DNA of 64,000 nucleotides from Apodospora peruviana (taxonomy: Eukaryota; Ascomycota; Sordariomycetes; Sordariales; Lasiosphaeriaceae). The position numbers and the translations under genes are program-made. Shown piece after piece: positions 32,948-43,317 of this stretch. Position 1 is the first letter of the stretch. The number at the start of each line of letters is the position of its first letter. Below the pieces are notes generated by a model. That model was not told the origin of the DNA. It was given only the letters and a program-made list of their open reading frames with translations, and did no database searches. The DNA lies in assembly GCA_033439685.1 (NCBI GenBank), contig JAUEDM010000007.1, positions 1,426,001 through 1,490,000 on the forward strand, in the 5' to 3' direction.

Positions 32948-34625
32948 ATGGCTCTTAAATTTTCTCTTTCTGTCTTGCTCGTCTTGGCCACCGCTACCGG
33001 TGCTACCCCTATTCTTCAGCCCCGAGTTGTTGATTCACTCAACCCAGAGGCTTTCGCAGAGGCACAGAAAGAGGACAAGACCGCAACAAAGGCATTCTCC
33101 AATGTTCAGATCAAGGTATGTTCCAAGCCAAGCGCATAGAAGCACATGATTAACCGAGGAAACAGACATCAGACGGGAAATGTCTCTTCGTAGACAAGCT
33201 GTCGGGTGACTTCCGGGCCAACTTGACTCCCGTTCAGGTTGGTACCTGTGGTTCCACCGACGGTCAAGGCTGGGACATCATCACGAGCGGAGCGCACATC
33301 AACGGCCAGAATGTGATGCTCATCGTGAGCACACTCACCCAGGCCTGCTTCAACTTTGACGACCGCCGGGCGGCGGGCAACCAGGTCCTGCTCTTCTCCT
33401 GTGGCGGTCGTGCTGATGGAGGTGAGTCGCATGTGATGCCATCCCAAATCCTAACACAAATTTCAGCAGGTCCCAGGCTACCTGCGTGGCCGGCCATGCT
33501 AACCCATCATAGGGGGGGAGGTTACCAACAGTCAGATTTTTGAATTTGATGGCGGGGCCGGGCCACTCTCGCTGAAGCCTCAGAATGCGGAAGGCTCCTG
33601 CCTTGCAGTCAAGGGAAACGCTATTGACATCGCCAGCTGCAACGGCGATGCTAGCCAGACCTTTACCTTTGGGGGCGCTGGTGGCAACAAACAAGGCACT
33701 GGAAATGATAATGTGGGCGATGGACAGGACGAACCTTCAGGTGCGAGGAGCAGTGACTCAAAGACGACCAGCTGTACTAAAAGAACCCGAACAGTCACTG
33801 CATCATCCAAGAATGGCGACCCGACGCCCAGCGTTAACCTCGGTGCCGAGGTCCCGAAGACTACTGCTGCGCCGCCCCAGACAACAGTCGCTGCCGGTAA
33901 CGGTAACAACAATAACAACGGCAACGGCGGCATTCTGGCAGCCAACCCAACGGAGCCAGTCCCCGTCTCCGGAGCCCGTAGCGTGCTGGATCCGACCGCG
34001 GCCGCACAGTCGCACCAGAAGGATGAGGGTGCGACCCGGGCCTTCACTGGCGTCCAGATCCGCGACCCTAATGGCCAGTGTCTCTTTATCGACCCGACGG
34101 CCGGCGATTTCCGTCAGAACCTCATCCCCGTATCGACGGTCGACTGCACCGGTGCTGCGAATGAAAAGTTTGACATCATCACGTCGGGCAAGCACAACAA
34201 CAAGGCTAACTCGGCCCTGATCGTGAGCTCATTGGTGAGTTGTTACTGTTTTAACCCTTCCCTGACGCAAGACGTGATGGCTAATGCGAGACATCACCAT
34301 AGACAAACGGCTGTATCAGCTTTGACGGCCGGCGAAAAGCTGGCGACACAGTCAACATATTCTCCTGCGGTGGCCGTGCTGATGGAGGTAAGTTTAAGAG
34401 CCATCCCTACCAGCCTTCTCCAACGCCGACGACGATCTAACTGAAAACAAAACAGAGGGCGAGACAGATGGAAATCAACTGTTCCCGTTTATCGGACAGA
34501 CAAGCTTCGCCTTGGCTCCGTCGAACGAGAGAGGCGCTGCGTGCCTCTTGCCTGGTGACCAGGGCAGGATCATCTCGGGAGATTGCCCGACCGATGGCTC
34601 CCAACTATTTTCTATCTTCCCCTAG
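32948..34625 (+). CDS. Secreted protein with two beta-trefoil (ricin-B-like) repeats
   Basis: Exons 32948-33115, 33166-33421, 33513-34234, 34303-34387 and 34456-34625 give 466 residues. A signal peptide (MALKFSLSVLLVLATATGA) precedes two homologous halves. Each half has an acidic lead-in and a block like GKCLFVDKLSGDFRANL or GQCLFIDPTAGDFRQNL. Each then has DIITSG, FDDRR/FDGRR and FSCGGRADG, and ends in a CL...C...QxF trefoil-like tail. A low-complexity linker with Asn/Gly runs lies between them. The pattern resembles extracellular carbohydrate-binding beta-trefoil domains. No catalytic motif is visible, so a lectin-like or wall-binding role is inferred. Intron placement differs between the halves except after RADG. 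Confidence 0.85.
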
Positions 34626-35363
34626 AGTGTGAGAGAGAGTTTTCTGCCTAGGGCCCAATCATTCGTTTCTGTTATGACTTTTATGATTCTCTTTTACCCT
34701 TGTATTATTGTCCTTTTACCCTTGTATTATTGTCCTTTTACCCTTGTATTATTGTCCTTTTACCCTTATATTATTGTCCTTTGCACTTGTATTATTATTT
34801 ATATGGCTATCAAAAGTACATGGAACTGGGCCAGACTTATCCTTTGCTATCCAAGCCTTTGGTACCAATTTTCTTCCTATCCACTCTGTGATATGCGCTC
34901 CTTATGGTGATCACCCAAGTAGGTTGAGACTCCTTGAGAGAGATGTTTTGACATTTCCATGGTGCGTTTATGAGACGATATCGATGATACTCAAAAGAGA
35001 CAAATTTCCATATGTAGAATTAGCTGTACCCAACAGCCAATGTCTTCAAATTCCATGCTCAATAATGACCTTTTTACCGTTCTTTCAGATGTGGTTGTGA
35101 GATCTCAATGCCAAGAGCTGCCAGGTGGCAAATTCAATCTAGGACAGGTGACACCTGGCACTGTCTCACAAATGCTGCTCTCCAAAGTGTCTGGCCTGAC
35201 TGACATCATGCCGAAATTTCACTAAAGAGGGCAACCACAACGGGGACTTTCGGAGGTCGAACATACCGCGTGGACGTTTTCCCGACAACGCCCTACCGGT
35301 TCCAACGGACAGCTTTCCATTCTCAGGTCGCCAACCACCGATAAACTTCCACACGGGACCACA
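34626..35363. other. Spacer including 3' flank repeats
   Basis: It holds the 22-bp repeats described separately, in the likely 3' UTR of the secreted protein gene, then the promoter of the Isa2-like gene. No other gene is supported. Confidence 0.5.
34691..34800 (+). repeat. 22-bp tandem repeat, about 4.5 copies
   Basis: The unit starts TATTATTGTCC and finishes TTTTACCCTTG. Full copies begin at 34703, 34725 and 34747; a diverged 21-nt copy begins at 34769, and a half copy precedes at 34691. It lies 66 nt after the stop codon of the secreted duplicated protein, so probably in its 3' UTR or just past it. Confidence 0.9.
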
Positions 35364-36199
35364 ATGCCACCACTACGGTGCTGCGCTGCCAACGCTCCGG
35401 CGCCAGCGACCCTCTTCGTCCAGCTCAGCACCCTGCGGCCCGTCGCCTCCCCGATCCTCGAGAATATCCTCGTGCCCCGACAGTTCTACGCCACCGCCGG
35501 CCGCCAAATCGCAACGGCGACTGCCACTGCCACCAAGCCATGGACTATCCCTAGCAGCAGCACGGTGAGAGGAACAATACAAAGACCGCGGTGGAGACAT
35601 GGTGTTCGGCAGCAGATGCGCGCGTTCACCGTCTCGCCCAAACCCCGCACAACCCACGCCATCTTCAACCCGAAGGTCGACGAAGACGGCAAGGAGATGA
35701 AGCTCGAGATCACCCCGCGCGCAGCTAATGTAATTACTCTACCTCTCCCTTTCACAGCGTTTCTATGACACCAACAGCAAAACCTAATCAACCCTTGCCC
35801 ACAAAACAGCGCTTGTCACAAATCATGTCGAAGGATTCAAACCCGCACCTCGCCCTAAGAATACAAGTCGAAAGCGGCGGCTGCCACGGCTTCCAGTACC
35901 TCATGAAACTAGTCACTCTTCCCGCTTCTCTCCCCTCATCATCCGAAGCTGCCGCAAATGACACCGAAGTTCGCGAGGACGATACGATATTCACATATGC
36001 TCCCGACGACGGCGGCGGCTCCTCCGCAACGGATCTGAGTGCTCCCAAAATCATTCTCGACCAGCCGTCCCTGGATCTCCTCAAGGGTAGCAAGGTGGAC
36101 TTCACAATGGAGCTGATTGGTTCTCAGTTCAAGATTGTAGACAACCCATTAGCAACAAGTAGTTGTGGTTGCGGTACGAGTTTCGATATCAAGGTATAA
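35364..36199 (+). CDS. isa2: Mitochondrial iron-sulfur assembly protein, Isa2-like (HesB/IscA family)
   Basis: Exons 35364-35729 and 35810-36199 (80-nt intron) give 251 residues. A long basic, Ser/Thr/Ala-rich N-terminus (FYATAGRQIATATATATKPW) looks like a mitochondrial presequence. The A-type carrier domain starts at LEITPRAAN/RLSQIM. The three conserved cysteines are present: Cys147 in ESGGCHGFQY, and Cys241 and Cys243 in SSCGCGTSFDIKV at the C-terminus. A charged insert of about 45 residues between them (around 155-200) is longer than in bacterial IscA. With Isa1 and Iba57 it matures [4Fe-4S] proteins such as aconitase and lipoate synthase. Isa2 rather than Isa1 is favoured by the insert and the QY context; moderately sure. 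Confidence 0.88.
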
Positions 36200-36552
36200 C
36201 CAAGCCGCAGTTGGAAGCTCGACATGGAACACGTTCATAGCATAAACCTGGTTGTCGAAAATAGAATGTCATTTGCATTGGTTTGCGTGTCCACCCATCA
36301 CATCATATACATGAAAGGCTTTCAAGAACAAGGTGGAATGATTTCATAGCACTGGGCCACGTCCCGGCCAGTTACAGTGTGTTCCTAGAGTCACGACGCT
36401 AACGGTGAATCAGATGTGGTGTGCAAAGAACATCATCATTTGAATTGATTCCCGTGAGCCTCCAGCGGCTTCTCATTAACGCCAAGGTATCCCACCCATG
36501 CACCGTAACGACCAAAGATAACAACCGAATACCACAGCAACCGGATCCTTTT
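36200..36552. other. Short spacer between convergent genes
   Basis: 3' flanks of the Isa2-like and uL30 genes; nothing else seen. Confidence 0.5.
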
Positions 36553-38059
36553 TTAGTTCATCTGTCTGATGAGAGCATTGATATGCTCCTCCCGGTTGCC
36601 AAGATCACCACCCTCAATGAAGTGCTTGAACTTGCGGGGGCGGAAACCACCAGTAGGGTTGCTGAGCTTGAAGGGCCACAGGAAGTTGGAGGCCTGCTTG
36701 AAGTTGGGTCCAACGGTGTAGATCTCGTGGATGAGATCCTCCATGCAGATGATGCCGTACTTGCCAAGGTTCTCCTCGATGATGGCGTTGTCCGTGAGGG
36801 CAACACGCTGCTTGTTGACCTTGCCGTATCCACGCTTGTAGACGAGCTCCTTGACGCTCTTCAGGTTGGGGTATCCATAGGCGACCCACGGCTCGACAAC
36901 CTTGATCATCTCGGCTGTGGCCTTGGTGACACGGATGAAAACGCCGTTGTTGATCTGGAGGAGACGGAGGAGCTGGAGGATCTTGCGGGGCTTGGGGGCA
37001 ATCTTGTTGATACTGCTCAAAGAGTTAGTTGTTGAATCCTTCCCAGAAAGCGAATGTGAAAACGTACCCCTTGATGCGGATCAGGAAGATGAGCTTGGCC
37101 TCGGCGGGGATGTGGAAAGAGCCCTCCTGCTTGGCGACGCGAGCGAGACGGATCTTCTCACGCTCGGCATCACGGTACTCCTTGACGTACTTCTCAGCAC
37201 GCTTGAAAATGACGCCACGCTTCTCCTTGTTGGCCTTTTGTATACAGTTAGCACAATGCACTGAGACGAGAGCGGAATAAATTGGCGTAGATGTGTGACG
37301 ATCAGACCCGAAAGATGGTTAAATAGCAACTTCATCGACGTGTCTAGTTGGCTAGTTGTGTTGTGCATCATATCGTGAAAGGGGTGCAAAAATTGCAGGT
37401 ATCACTTACAGCCTTCTTCTTGTTGGCCTCCTCGGTGCGCTCGGCGCGAGCCTTCTCCTGCGACTTGCGCTTCTTCAGGAGGGTCTCGGGGACCAAGACG
37501 TCATTTTGGGTCGGGACGGAGCTATAGCATTGCAGGTCAGTACGTAGTCCAGCATACCAAGTGGTATGTGGTAGAGCGCCGGTGGAGAATTGCTGCTCAA
37601 GTGCGACATTCTCTCATGGCTAACTCGATTTTGGTGTTGATCAGTGATATGCCCAAGAACACACTTTTGTGGTTGCTAGCAGCCATTCTCATCTGACAAC
37701 AACCTGGACATAGCCCAAGAGGACATGCGACGATGGCATTCGGAAAGCTGATGCGGAGGCAATTAAGCCTAGCAAAATTTCCGGCCACACCCATGATGGA
37801 TTTAAGGGAGAAGGTAGAACCTTCAACCCCAACACCCTCTGGCACATCTCTCAGTCTGCAAGCCTGTATTCCAAGGCCTGGAGGAAAGAGGGAGAGTCAG
37901 AGGAGGGATCGAGCTGGGGCGATGCCTGCGTCGAGTATCGAGCACAGGAAAGGCGCCCAGTGAGAGGACCACGACAATCTGCAGAATCCATCACAACGAT
38001 ACCACATTCCAAGACGGTCAAGGAAAGGGATTGTGGGAGGCATACGTGGTGGCGGCCAT
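36553..38059 (-). CDS. rpl7: 60S ribosomal protein uL30 (L7)
   Basis: Four exons: 38046-38059 (14 nt), 37410-37521, 37068-37234 and 36553-37012, with introns of 524, 175 and 55 nt. The product is 250 residues: MAATTSVPTQNDVLVPETLL, then a Lys/Arg-rich helix, then RIKGINKIAPKPRKILQLLRL at the last junction. It ends REEHINALIRQMN. The tiny first exon was chosen because it is the only upstream ATG in a good context that ends with a GT donor in the required phase 2 and yields the family-typical N-terminus. uL30 binds 25S rRNA in the large subunit. Intron 2 hosts a C/D snoRNA (listed). The gene is divergent from uS11. Confidence 0.95.
37296..37378 (-). ncRNA. C/D box snoRNA in uL30 intron 2 (snR39/snR59-like)
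   Basis: On the sense strand a C box AUGAUGC (37371-37365) and a D box CUGA (37305-37302) are flanked by a terminal ACGA/UCGU stem (37376-37373 and 37301-37298). A C'-like GAUGA occurs in between. The segment directly before the D box is complementary over 15 nt to the conserved 25S rRNA stretch GACCCGAAAGAUGGU. Counting five nucleotides from the D box predicts 2'-O-methylation of the G in CCCG (yeast G805 by my recollection). In yeast, snR39 and snR59, which target A807 two nucleotides on, also lie in RPL7 introns, so host and target site agree. It would be released by splicing and debranching. Confidence 0.82.
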
Positions 38060-38403
38060 TTTTCCGGTTGTTGTCGTCGGTGACGTTGCTGGTCGAGTAC
38101 GAATTGGAAAAAAGGAAGAGAAGTTTGTCGTGGACTTAAATGGGCCTGCGAAAATTGCTTGCGCGGGTGGGGCCATCGGTGCGACAAAAAACCCTTTTAG
38201 GGCTTGTGAACTGGTACTTCCAGCCTCCAGCCCCACTTTGTGCAGGTTCTCACCGCCAACTTTGATAGGGCATTGTTCACTACCATTGCCCACCACCTCA
38301 CGAAGCCCCTCCGCCCGAAAATTTGACTGGAGATCGTCGGCCCTGTCTTCGAGGAAAAACAACATCACCAATCCCGATCCACGGCAACCCGAACGCAGTC
38401 ACA
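38060..38403. promoter_or_regulatory. Shared divergent promoter of uL30 and uS11
   Basis: Only 344 bp separate the two start codons. The block contains AACCCTTTTAGGGC (about 38190-38203). On the minus strand there is CGACAAC near 38068. A Homol-D-like CAGTCACA abuts the uS11 ATG (38396-38403). TTTTAGGGC and CGACAAC also occur in the first intron of the eS19 gene. Use as ribosomal-protein regulatory elements is inferred. Confidence 0.45.
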
Positions 38404-39088
38404 ATGGCCCCCAAGCAGAAAGCCGCCCGTCCTGCGACGGAGAACATCTCCCTCGGTCCCTCGGTCCGTGAGGGCGAGCTCGTCTTTGGCGTGTACGTGT
38501 TGTTGGAGCTATGCCGAAAGACAATGGGCGAATAATTCTCGATTGGGGGCAATAGCTGATATTAATTCTTGAAATTTAGTGCCCGTATCTTCGCCTCATT
38601 CAACGATACCTTCGTGTATGTCATCAGCCTCGAGACGACGGAATAGATCCCCTGATCAAAGAAGCGACATCTAACTCTCTCCCTAGTCACATCACCGATT
38701 TGTCCGGCCGCGAAACCATCTGCCGTGTCACCGGTGGCATGAAGGTCAAGGCCGATCGCGACGAGTCCTCCCCGTACGCTGCCATGTTGGCTGCCCAGGA
38801 CGTTGCGGCCCGCTGCAAGGAAGTCGGCATCACCGCCCTCCACATCAAGATCCGCGCCACTGGTGGTAGGTTTCCCATCAACATATTGCGCTAGTGCAAT
38901 TAAACAAGTATAGGTGCTGACATTGGACTTGGACAGGCAACGGCACCAAGACCCCGGGTCCCGGTGCCCAGTCTGCTCTCCGCGCCCTGGCTCGTTCTGG
39001 CATGAAGATTGGTCGTATTGAGGACGTTACCCCCACCCCGTCCGACTCTACCCGCCGCAAGGGTGGTCGCCGTGGTCGCCGTCTCTGA
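38404..39088 (+). CDS. rps14: 40S ribosomal protein uS11 (S14)
   Basis: Exons 38404-38492, 38580-38615, 38687-38865 and 38937-39088 (introns 87, 71 and 71 nt) give 151 residues. It starts MAPKQKAARPATENISLGP and contains VFGVARIFASFNDTFVHITD, then SGRETICRVTGGMKVKADRD. It ends with the basic TRRKGGRRGRRL tail whose changes confer emetine or cryptopleurine resistance in other eukaryotes. uS11 sits on the platform of the small subunit and contacts the mRNA exit region. It is divergent from uL30 with a compact common promoter, which suggests co-expression. Confidence 0.98.
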
Positions 39089-39657
39089 TTCTGCGGAGTC
39101 AGGTGGTTGTTACAAGTTGGGACAAAAAGGGCTTTGGGTCTCATCTGGGTTTCTGTGTGGCGTTGACAACTACGAGGAGAACGGCTGGTATTGCCTGGTC
39201 TCCAATGATTTCACTTGTCACATGTTGCTTTTTGGCACACCCTGCAGCAGATGAATAGAGGAATGAACAGGCAATCGCGACAGCGATAGTCAAAGCATCC
39301 CTTTTCTCCTATGTGTCTGAATAAAACCGTGCCTAATGATCTGTACTTTTCTATGCCCATCTTGTTCGCTTTATCAAGTGAGGATTTCAAGGATTGCATC
39401 ATTGAATGATGTTCCCTTGGCCTTTTTCACTGTAAAAGGGATCAAAAGGCCTTGGCTGACAGCATGCTCGCATAACAAATGACCCGAACAGAAACTATGA
39501 ACCGATAAAAAAGAAGCTATGATTCTGCACTACCTTTCAAGTCTATCAAGGCGCAATATTTTGACGCGCCAAAAGACCATATGGACTTTTTATTAAACAT
39601 GCCAAGCCCAATGCAATAGCGAATGAACACCGTCCGCTCCCTTTCATTACATCAAGC
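39089..39657. other. Spacer between convergent uS11 and eIF3c genes
   Basis: 3' flanks only; no gene or repeat seen. Confidence 0.5.
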
Positions 39658-42364
39658 TTAACCCCGAACAGCAGCTCCCAAGGCACCACCTGTAAACTGC
39701 GTGCCACCGGCTTGCCGTTGGGTATTGCCGCCTGTTCTCGCACCACCTCTGCCACCACGTTGACCGCCGCCCCGCTGGCCACCATGTTGTCTGCCATCTT
39801 TTCGGTTGAAGGCGTTTGTCGAACCCTGTGTCCTCTGCTCTAGCGTACGCTCGTTGGTCTCAATCAAGGCGCTGGCCTTGTCCGAGAGCGTAAGAGCCAG
39901 GCTCTGGAGACGGCTGAGTTCAACTCCCTTGCGGAAGATGACAGTCTCAGTGACTTGGTCAAGAGCAGCAGCCAGTTCCTCGTGGCTGATCATCTTGCTA
40001 ATCACTGCTGACACCTTGCGCGAGTCAAGCTCGAACATGCTGCTCAAAGTCTCGATGGCGAGGGTATCGTAGAAGGGAGCATATGTAAAGAGGTAGGTGC
40101 GGAGGCCTTCCTCCTGGATCTGCTTGGCAAGCATGACCTTGATCTCATCGGTATTCGGCATCAGATCCCAAATTTTGATGCTGTGGATGAACGTAGTCGC
40201 CTTCTTCCACTCGCCAGCAGCGAGCGCCTTTGACGCCTGCATGACGTGGTCCCGGGTGTTCTCAGGCGGCCCAGTGAAGATCTGGCGCTCATGGTATTCT
40301 AACATGCGGCGATACGTCTTGCTGATCACACGCTTCTTCACATCCGGTGATGAGCCGGTCTGGGCCAGGAGCGGGATTTCGAGAAGCATGCTGCAGGTGA
40401 GATAGACACATTCCAGCAACTCCAAGTTTATGTGCATGTGGAATGGTAGTTGCCTTTGCTTGTCCAGTCGCTCTTGTTCAGGGGAAATCTGGGCAAATCG
40501 TTGAATCATCACACCCTGGGCAAGGAGCTCTTTCTGGCGCCCACTCCCGCAAATCTCTTGGAGTGTGTTTTGGGCGTCATACACAAGACCCTTCCGGAAG
40601 GCGCAAAGACCGACCTGGACCAAGGTGCGATTGTAGAGGATTTGACTCGTGACATCGAAGTTGGCAATGTTTTCTTGCAAATGCGACGTGAGCATCATGT
40701 CGCGGGCTCTGTAGTAGTCGTCGTGCAACGCTAGGAAGTAGATCTGGCAGAGCATGGCGCGGGCACGAATAATGCCATCGCTATTCTCAAACAAGTAATT
40801 GCAAAGGACGTTGATAAGCTGTCCAGCATCGTTTGACTTGGTGCGCGGAGTGATGGCGGAGTCCACACTGCTTGGGACTTGCTTCCATGAATTCTCCTCG
40901 AGGATTTTAACAACTTGACCGGGCTATTGAAATATTAGTCGGGCCACGTTAAACGCCGCGTAACTTAAGCGACATACCTTGAAATAGACATGGTCCAGGC
41001 GCCGTTGAATGACACGATTCAAGCTCTCCTGGGGAACTTCAAGGGAAGCGTCCTTGCGAAGCATCTCATAGTAGAGCAGGCCTTGGAAGATGATGTTATA
41101 CAGCGACCCCTCGTCAGTCAACCTCTCGATGTACTCAGAGGTGTGAGGATCGATGCTCTGCAACGAGCGGGTGAGCTCATCATCCAAGCGCTCAATGTAG
41201 GACACGATACTGCCGGGGACCTTGATGTACTTCTGGCCAGGCTCAAGAACAGGGGCTTTGTCGTCATCATCCCACTCCTCAGCACCCTCAATGACCACAT
41301 GGTCCCTCTCCTTCTCGAGGAGAGTGAGCAGAGCGGCAAGTTCCCTCTCGGCAGCCTTCCAGTGCTCCAAGGGCATGGAGGCAGCGCCACCAGAGCCAAG
41401 ATCGAAACGAGCCGAGACCAAGGTCATCAGCACGCGGATCTTCTGGTAAGGTGTAACCGCGACATCCAACAGCTTCTCCATAATCTTGATCTGTTCCAGG
41501 CGATCGGTATTCTTTTTACCTCTCGACTCCATGATGGTCCGAAGGTGCTTGAAAATACTCTCAGGAGTAAACTGAAGAGTGCGGCCGCCTTTGCCAACGG
41601 TAGCAAAACCGCCATCATCCTCCTCTTCGGCCTCGCCAGATACTGGCTGGAACCTAACCTTCTGGACCTTTGGCAGAGGCGCCTCCTCCTCATCAGACTC
41701 CATGAACCCATCGGCGTCCTTTCTGAACGCATCAATCTGGTCCTGGTAATCCTTGTTGCCCTTTTTGATACGCTGCTTGACGGCGTTCAGACCACGCGCA
41801 TTTGTCGCGTTCATCTTCTTGGGCGTCACCTTTTGCTTGGCCAGGGTCTCGTTCATAAAGTCCTCCAGCTCGGCGACACACTTGATGTAGATTTTGGGAG
41901 CTTTACCCCCATCTTGCAACTTCACAACCTGGCGGTTGAGCTTATCGAGTTCTGCAAGAAGGTTAGCAGTACGTACAGCCGCAGATCAAACAGAAATACA
42001 GACCATTGGCGATGGAACCCCAGTCATTGATCTTTTGTCCATTTTGGATGGCGGTGATGGTGGCCTCGAGCTCGTCAAAGCGCTTATCTTTGGCACTCTT
42101 GACCTTGGTGGTGCCCTCGACATCGCTCTCCTCGCTTTCGGACGACTCGACGTCGAGCAAGAAACGAGACGTTCCCTTTTTGTGATCTCCAGCATCTGAG
42201 TCGCTGGACTCCTCGTCGGACTCGTCCGCTACCTCATCGTCTTCGGATTCCTCCTCGGCCTTCTGCTCGTTAATCTCCTCCTCCTCCTCGGATCCGGAGT
42301 AGAGCTCGTCGTCGGAACTGCTCTCGCTCGAGCTGTCGTCGCCACCGCGGAAAAACCGAGACAT
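39658..42364 (-). CDS. nip1: Translation initiation factor eIF3 subunit C (Nip1)
   Basis: Exons 42004-42364, 40978-41951 and 39658-40923 (introns 52 and 54 nt) give 866 residues, the expected size. The N-terminus, MSRFFRGGDDSSSESSSDDE, leads into an acidic Ser/Glu stretch that in yeast contacts eIF1 and eIF5. The eIF3c N-domain follows (QDQIDAFRKDADGFMESDEE, then IFKHLRTIMESRGKKN). A PCI domain occupies the last third (HINLELLECVYLTCSMLLEI to TVIFRKGVELSRLQSLAL). The C-terminal tail is Gly/Arg-rich (RGGGQRGGRGG). It is a core scaffold of eIF3 on the 40S subunit. The gene is divergent from prp8. Confidence 0.98.
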
Positions 42365-43317
42365 GGCTGCAGTCGGTCGGGATTAATCGATATGAGATTC
42401 CAGAATCTCCTGTAGTAAGAATGGGGATCTCGGGGCGGTGAGTAGAAATGCGGAGGGGCGTTTTCGGATCGTGATACCCAGCAGATTCTGACCTGGCTCG
42501 TGCAAAAGCAACAGAGGGGTCGATAATTATTTTCCGTGGATGGTGATTTTCTGGTGGGGAAAGATTTGGGGCTTAGCGAATGACTGGACGGAGCTCAGGT
42601 ATCTGCGAGTCAACCTGGGGACAGTGCACGGCTGCCGCTAGTAGACAGTGAGTGGGCAGTGGACAGTGAACGGACGCCTGATGACTGACAGTTCCTGCAG
42701 TTTGATGGATATCGATCTCAACAGGAAAAGACCGTTCTTGCACTAGGGATGTTCTTACGCAAAAGCTTCAATAGAGCACACAAAGATGCCTTCCCATTCA
42801 CTCTACAATACTAAGAAAAATATTCCGAAGACGTAGTGAATGAAAGAACTTCAAGTTTAGATCTCCCTCCAGTTCTGTTCTCAATCAGCTGATACCTCAC
42901 GTGACTGCCGCCTTGCGAGAGTTCAGTGGAGGACAGGGATGTACTAGTTCCATCCACTCACAGCACAGCAAAGCACGGAGCCTGGGGAGTAAGGTACGCT
43001 AAGAGTTTCGCGCGATCCCGTCGTTCGCGCTGCCGCTTCAAGTTTTTCGTTTCCGCCGCAAGACGAAGAGCCAGTTCTGGCTTCATCAACCCACGACAAC
43101 GCGATCCATCATCGCAGTGGACTGCGGCGAGGCTGTTATAATCAGCAATTTGATTTGAGATTATATCGCGACGACCGGCAAGTCATTCTATCGCGAGAGT
43201 CCGACTTTTCTCGACCACAGTGCAGCAGGCCGCCACCGCGCGGACGGGCGAACACTTTCTGCTCGGTATCTCGTGGCCGAAGCTCATCTGGTCATCCCTC
43301 AGTCACAAACGGCCACG
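42365..43317. promoter_or_regulatory. Divergent spacer between eIF3c and prp8
   Basis: This 953-bp region must contain both promoters. At 42620-42692 the word GACAGT recurs several times in a short stretch. No TATA box was assigned. No gene lies inside. Confidence 0.45.

Noticed and set aside
37641..37700. Second possible C/D snoRNA in uL30 intron 1
   Set aside because: A CUGA and a GUUG/CAAC stem exist, but the C box is poor (AGAUGAG), the span is only about 60 nt, and I could not match the guide to rRNA.
40990..42030. A 346-codon open frame on the plus strand
   Set aside because: It lies antisense to eIF3c exons and shows no domain; it is a shadow of the eIF3c coding strand.
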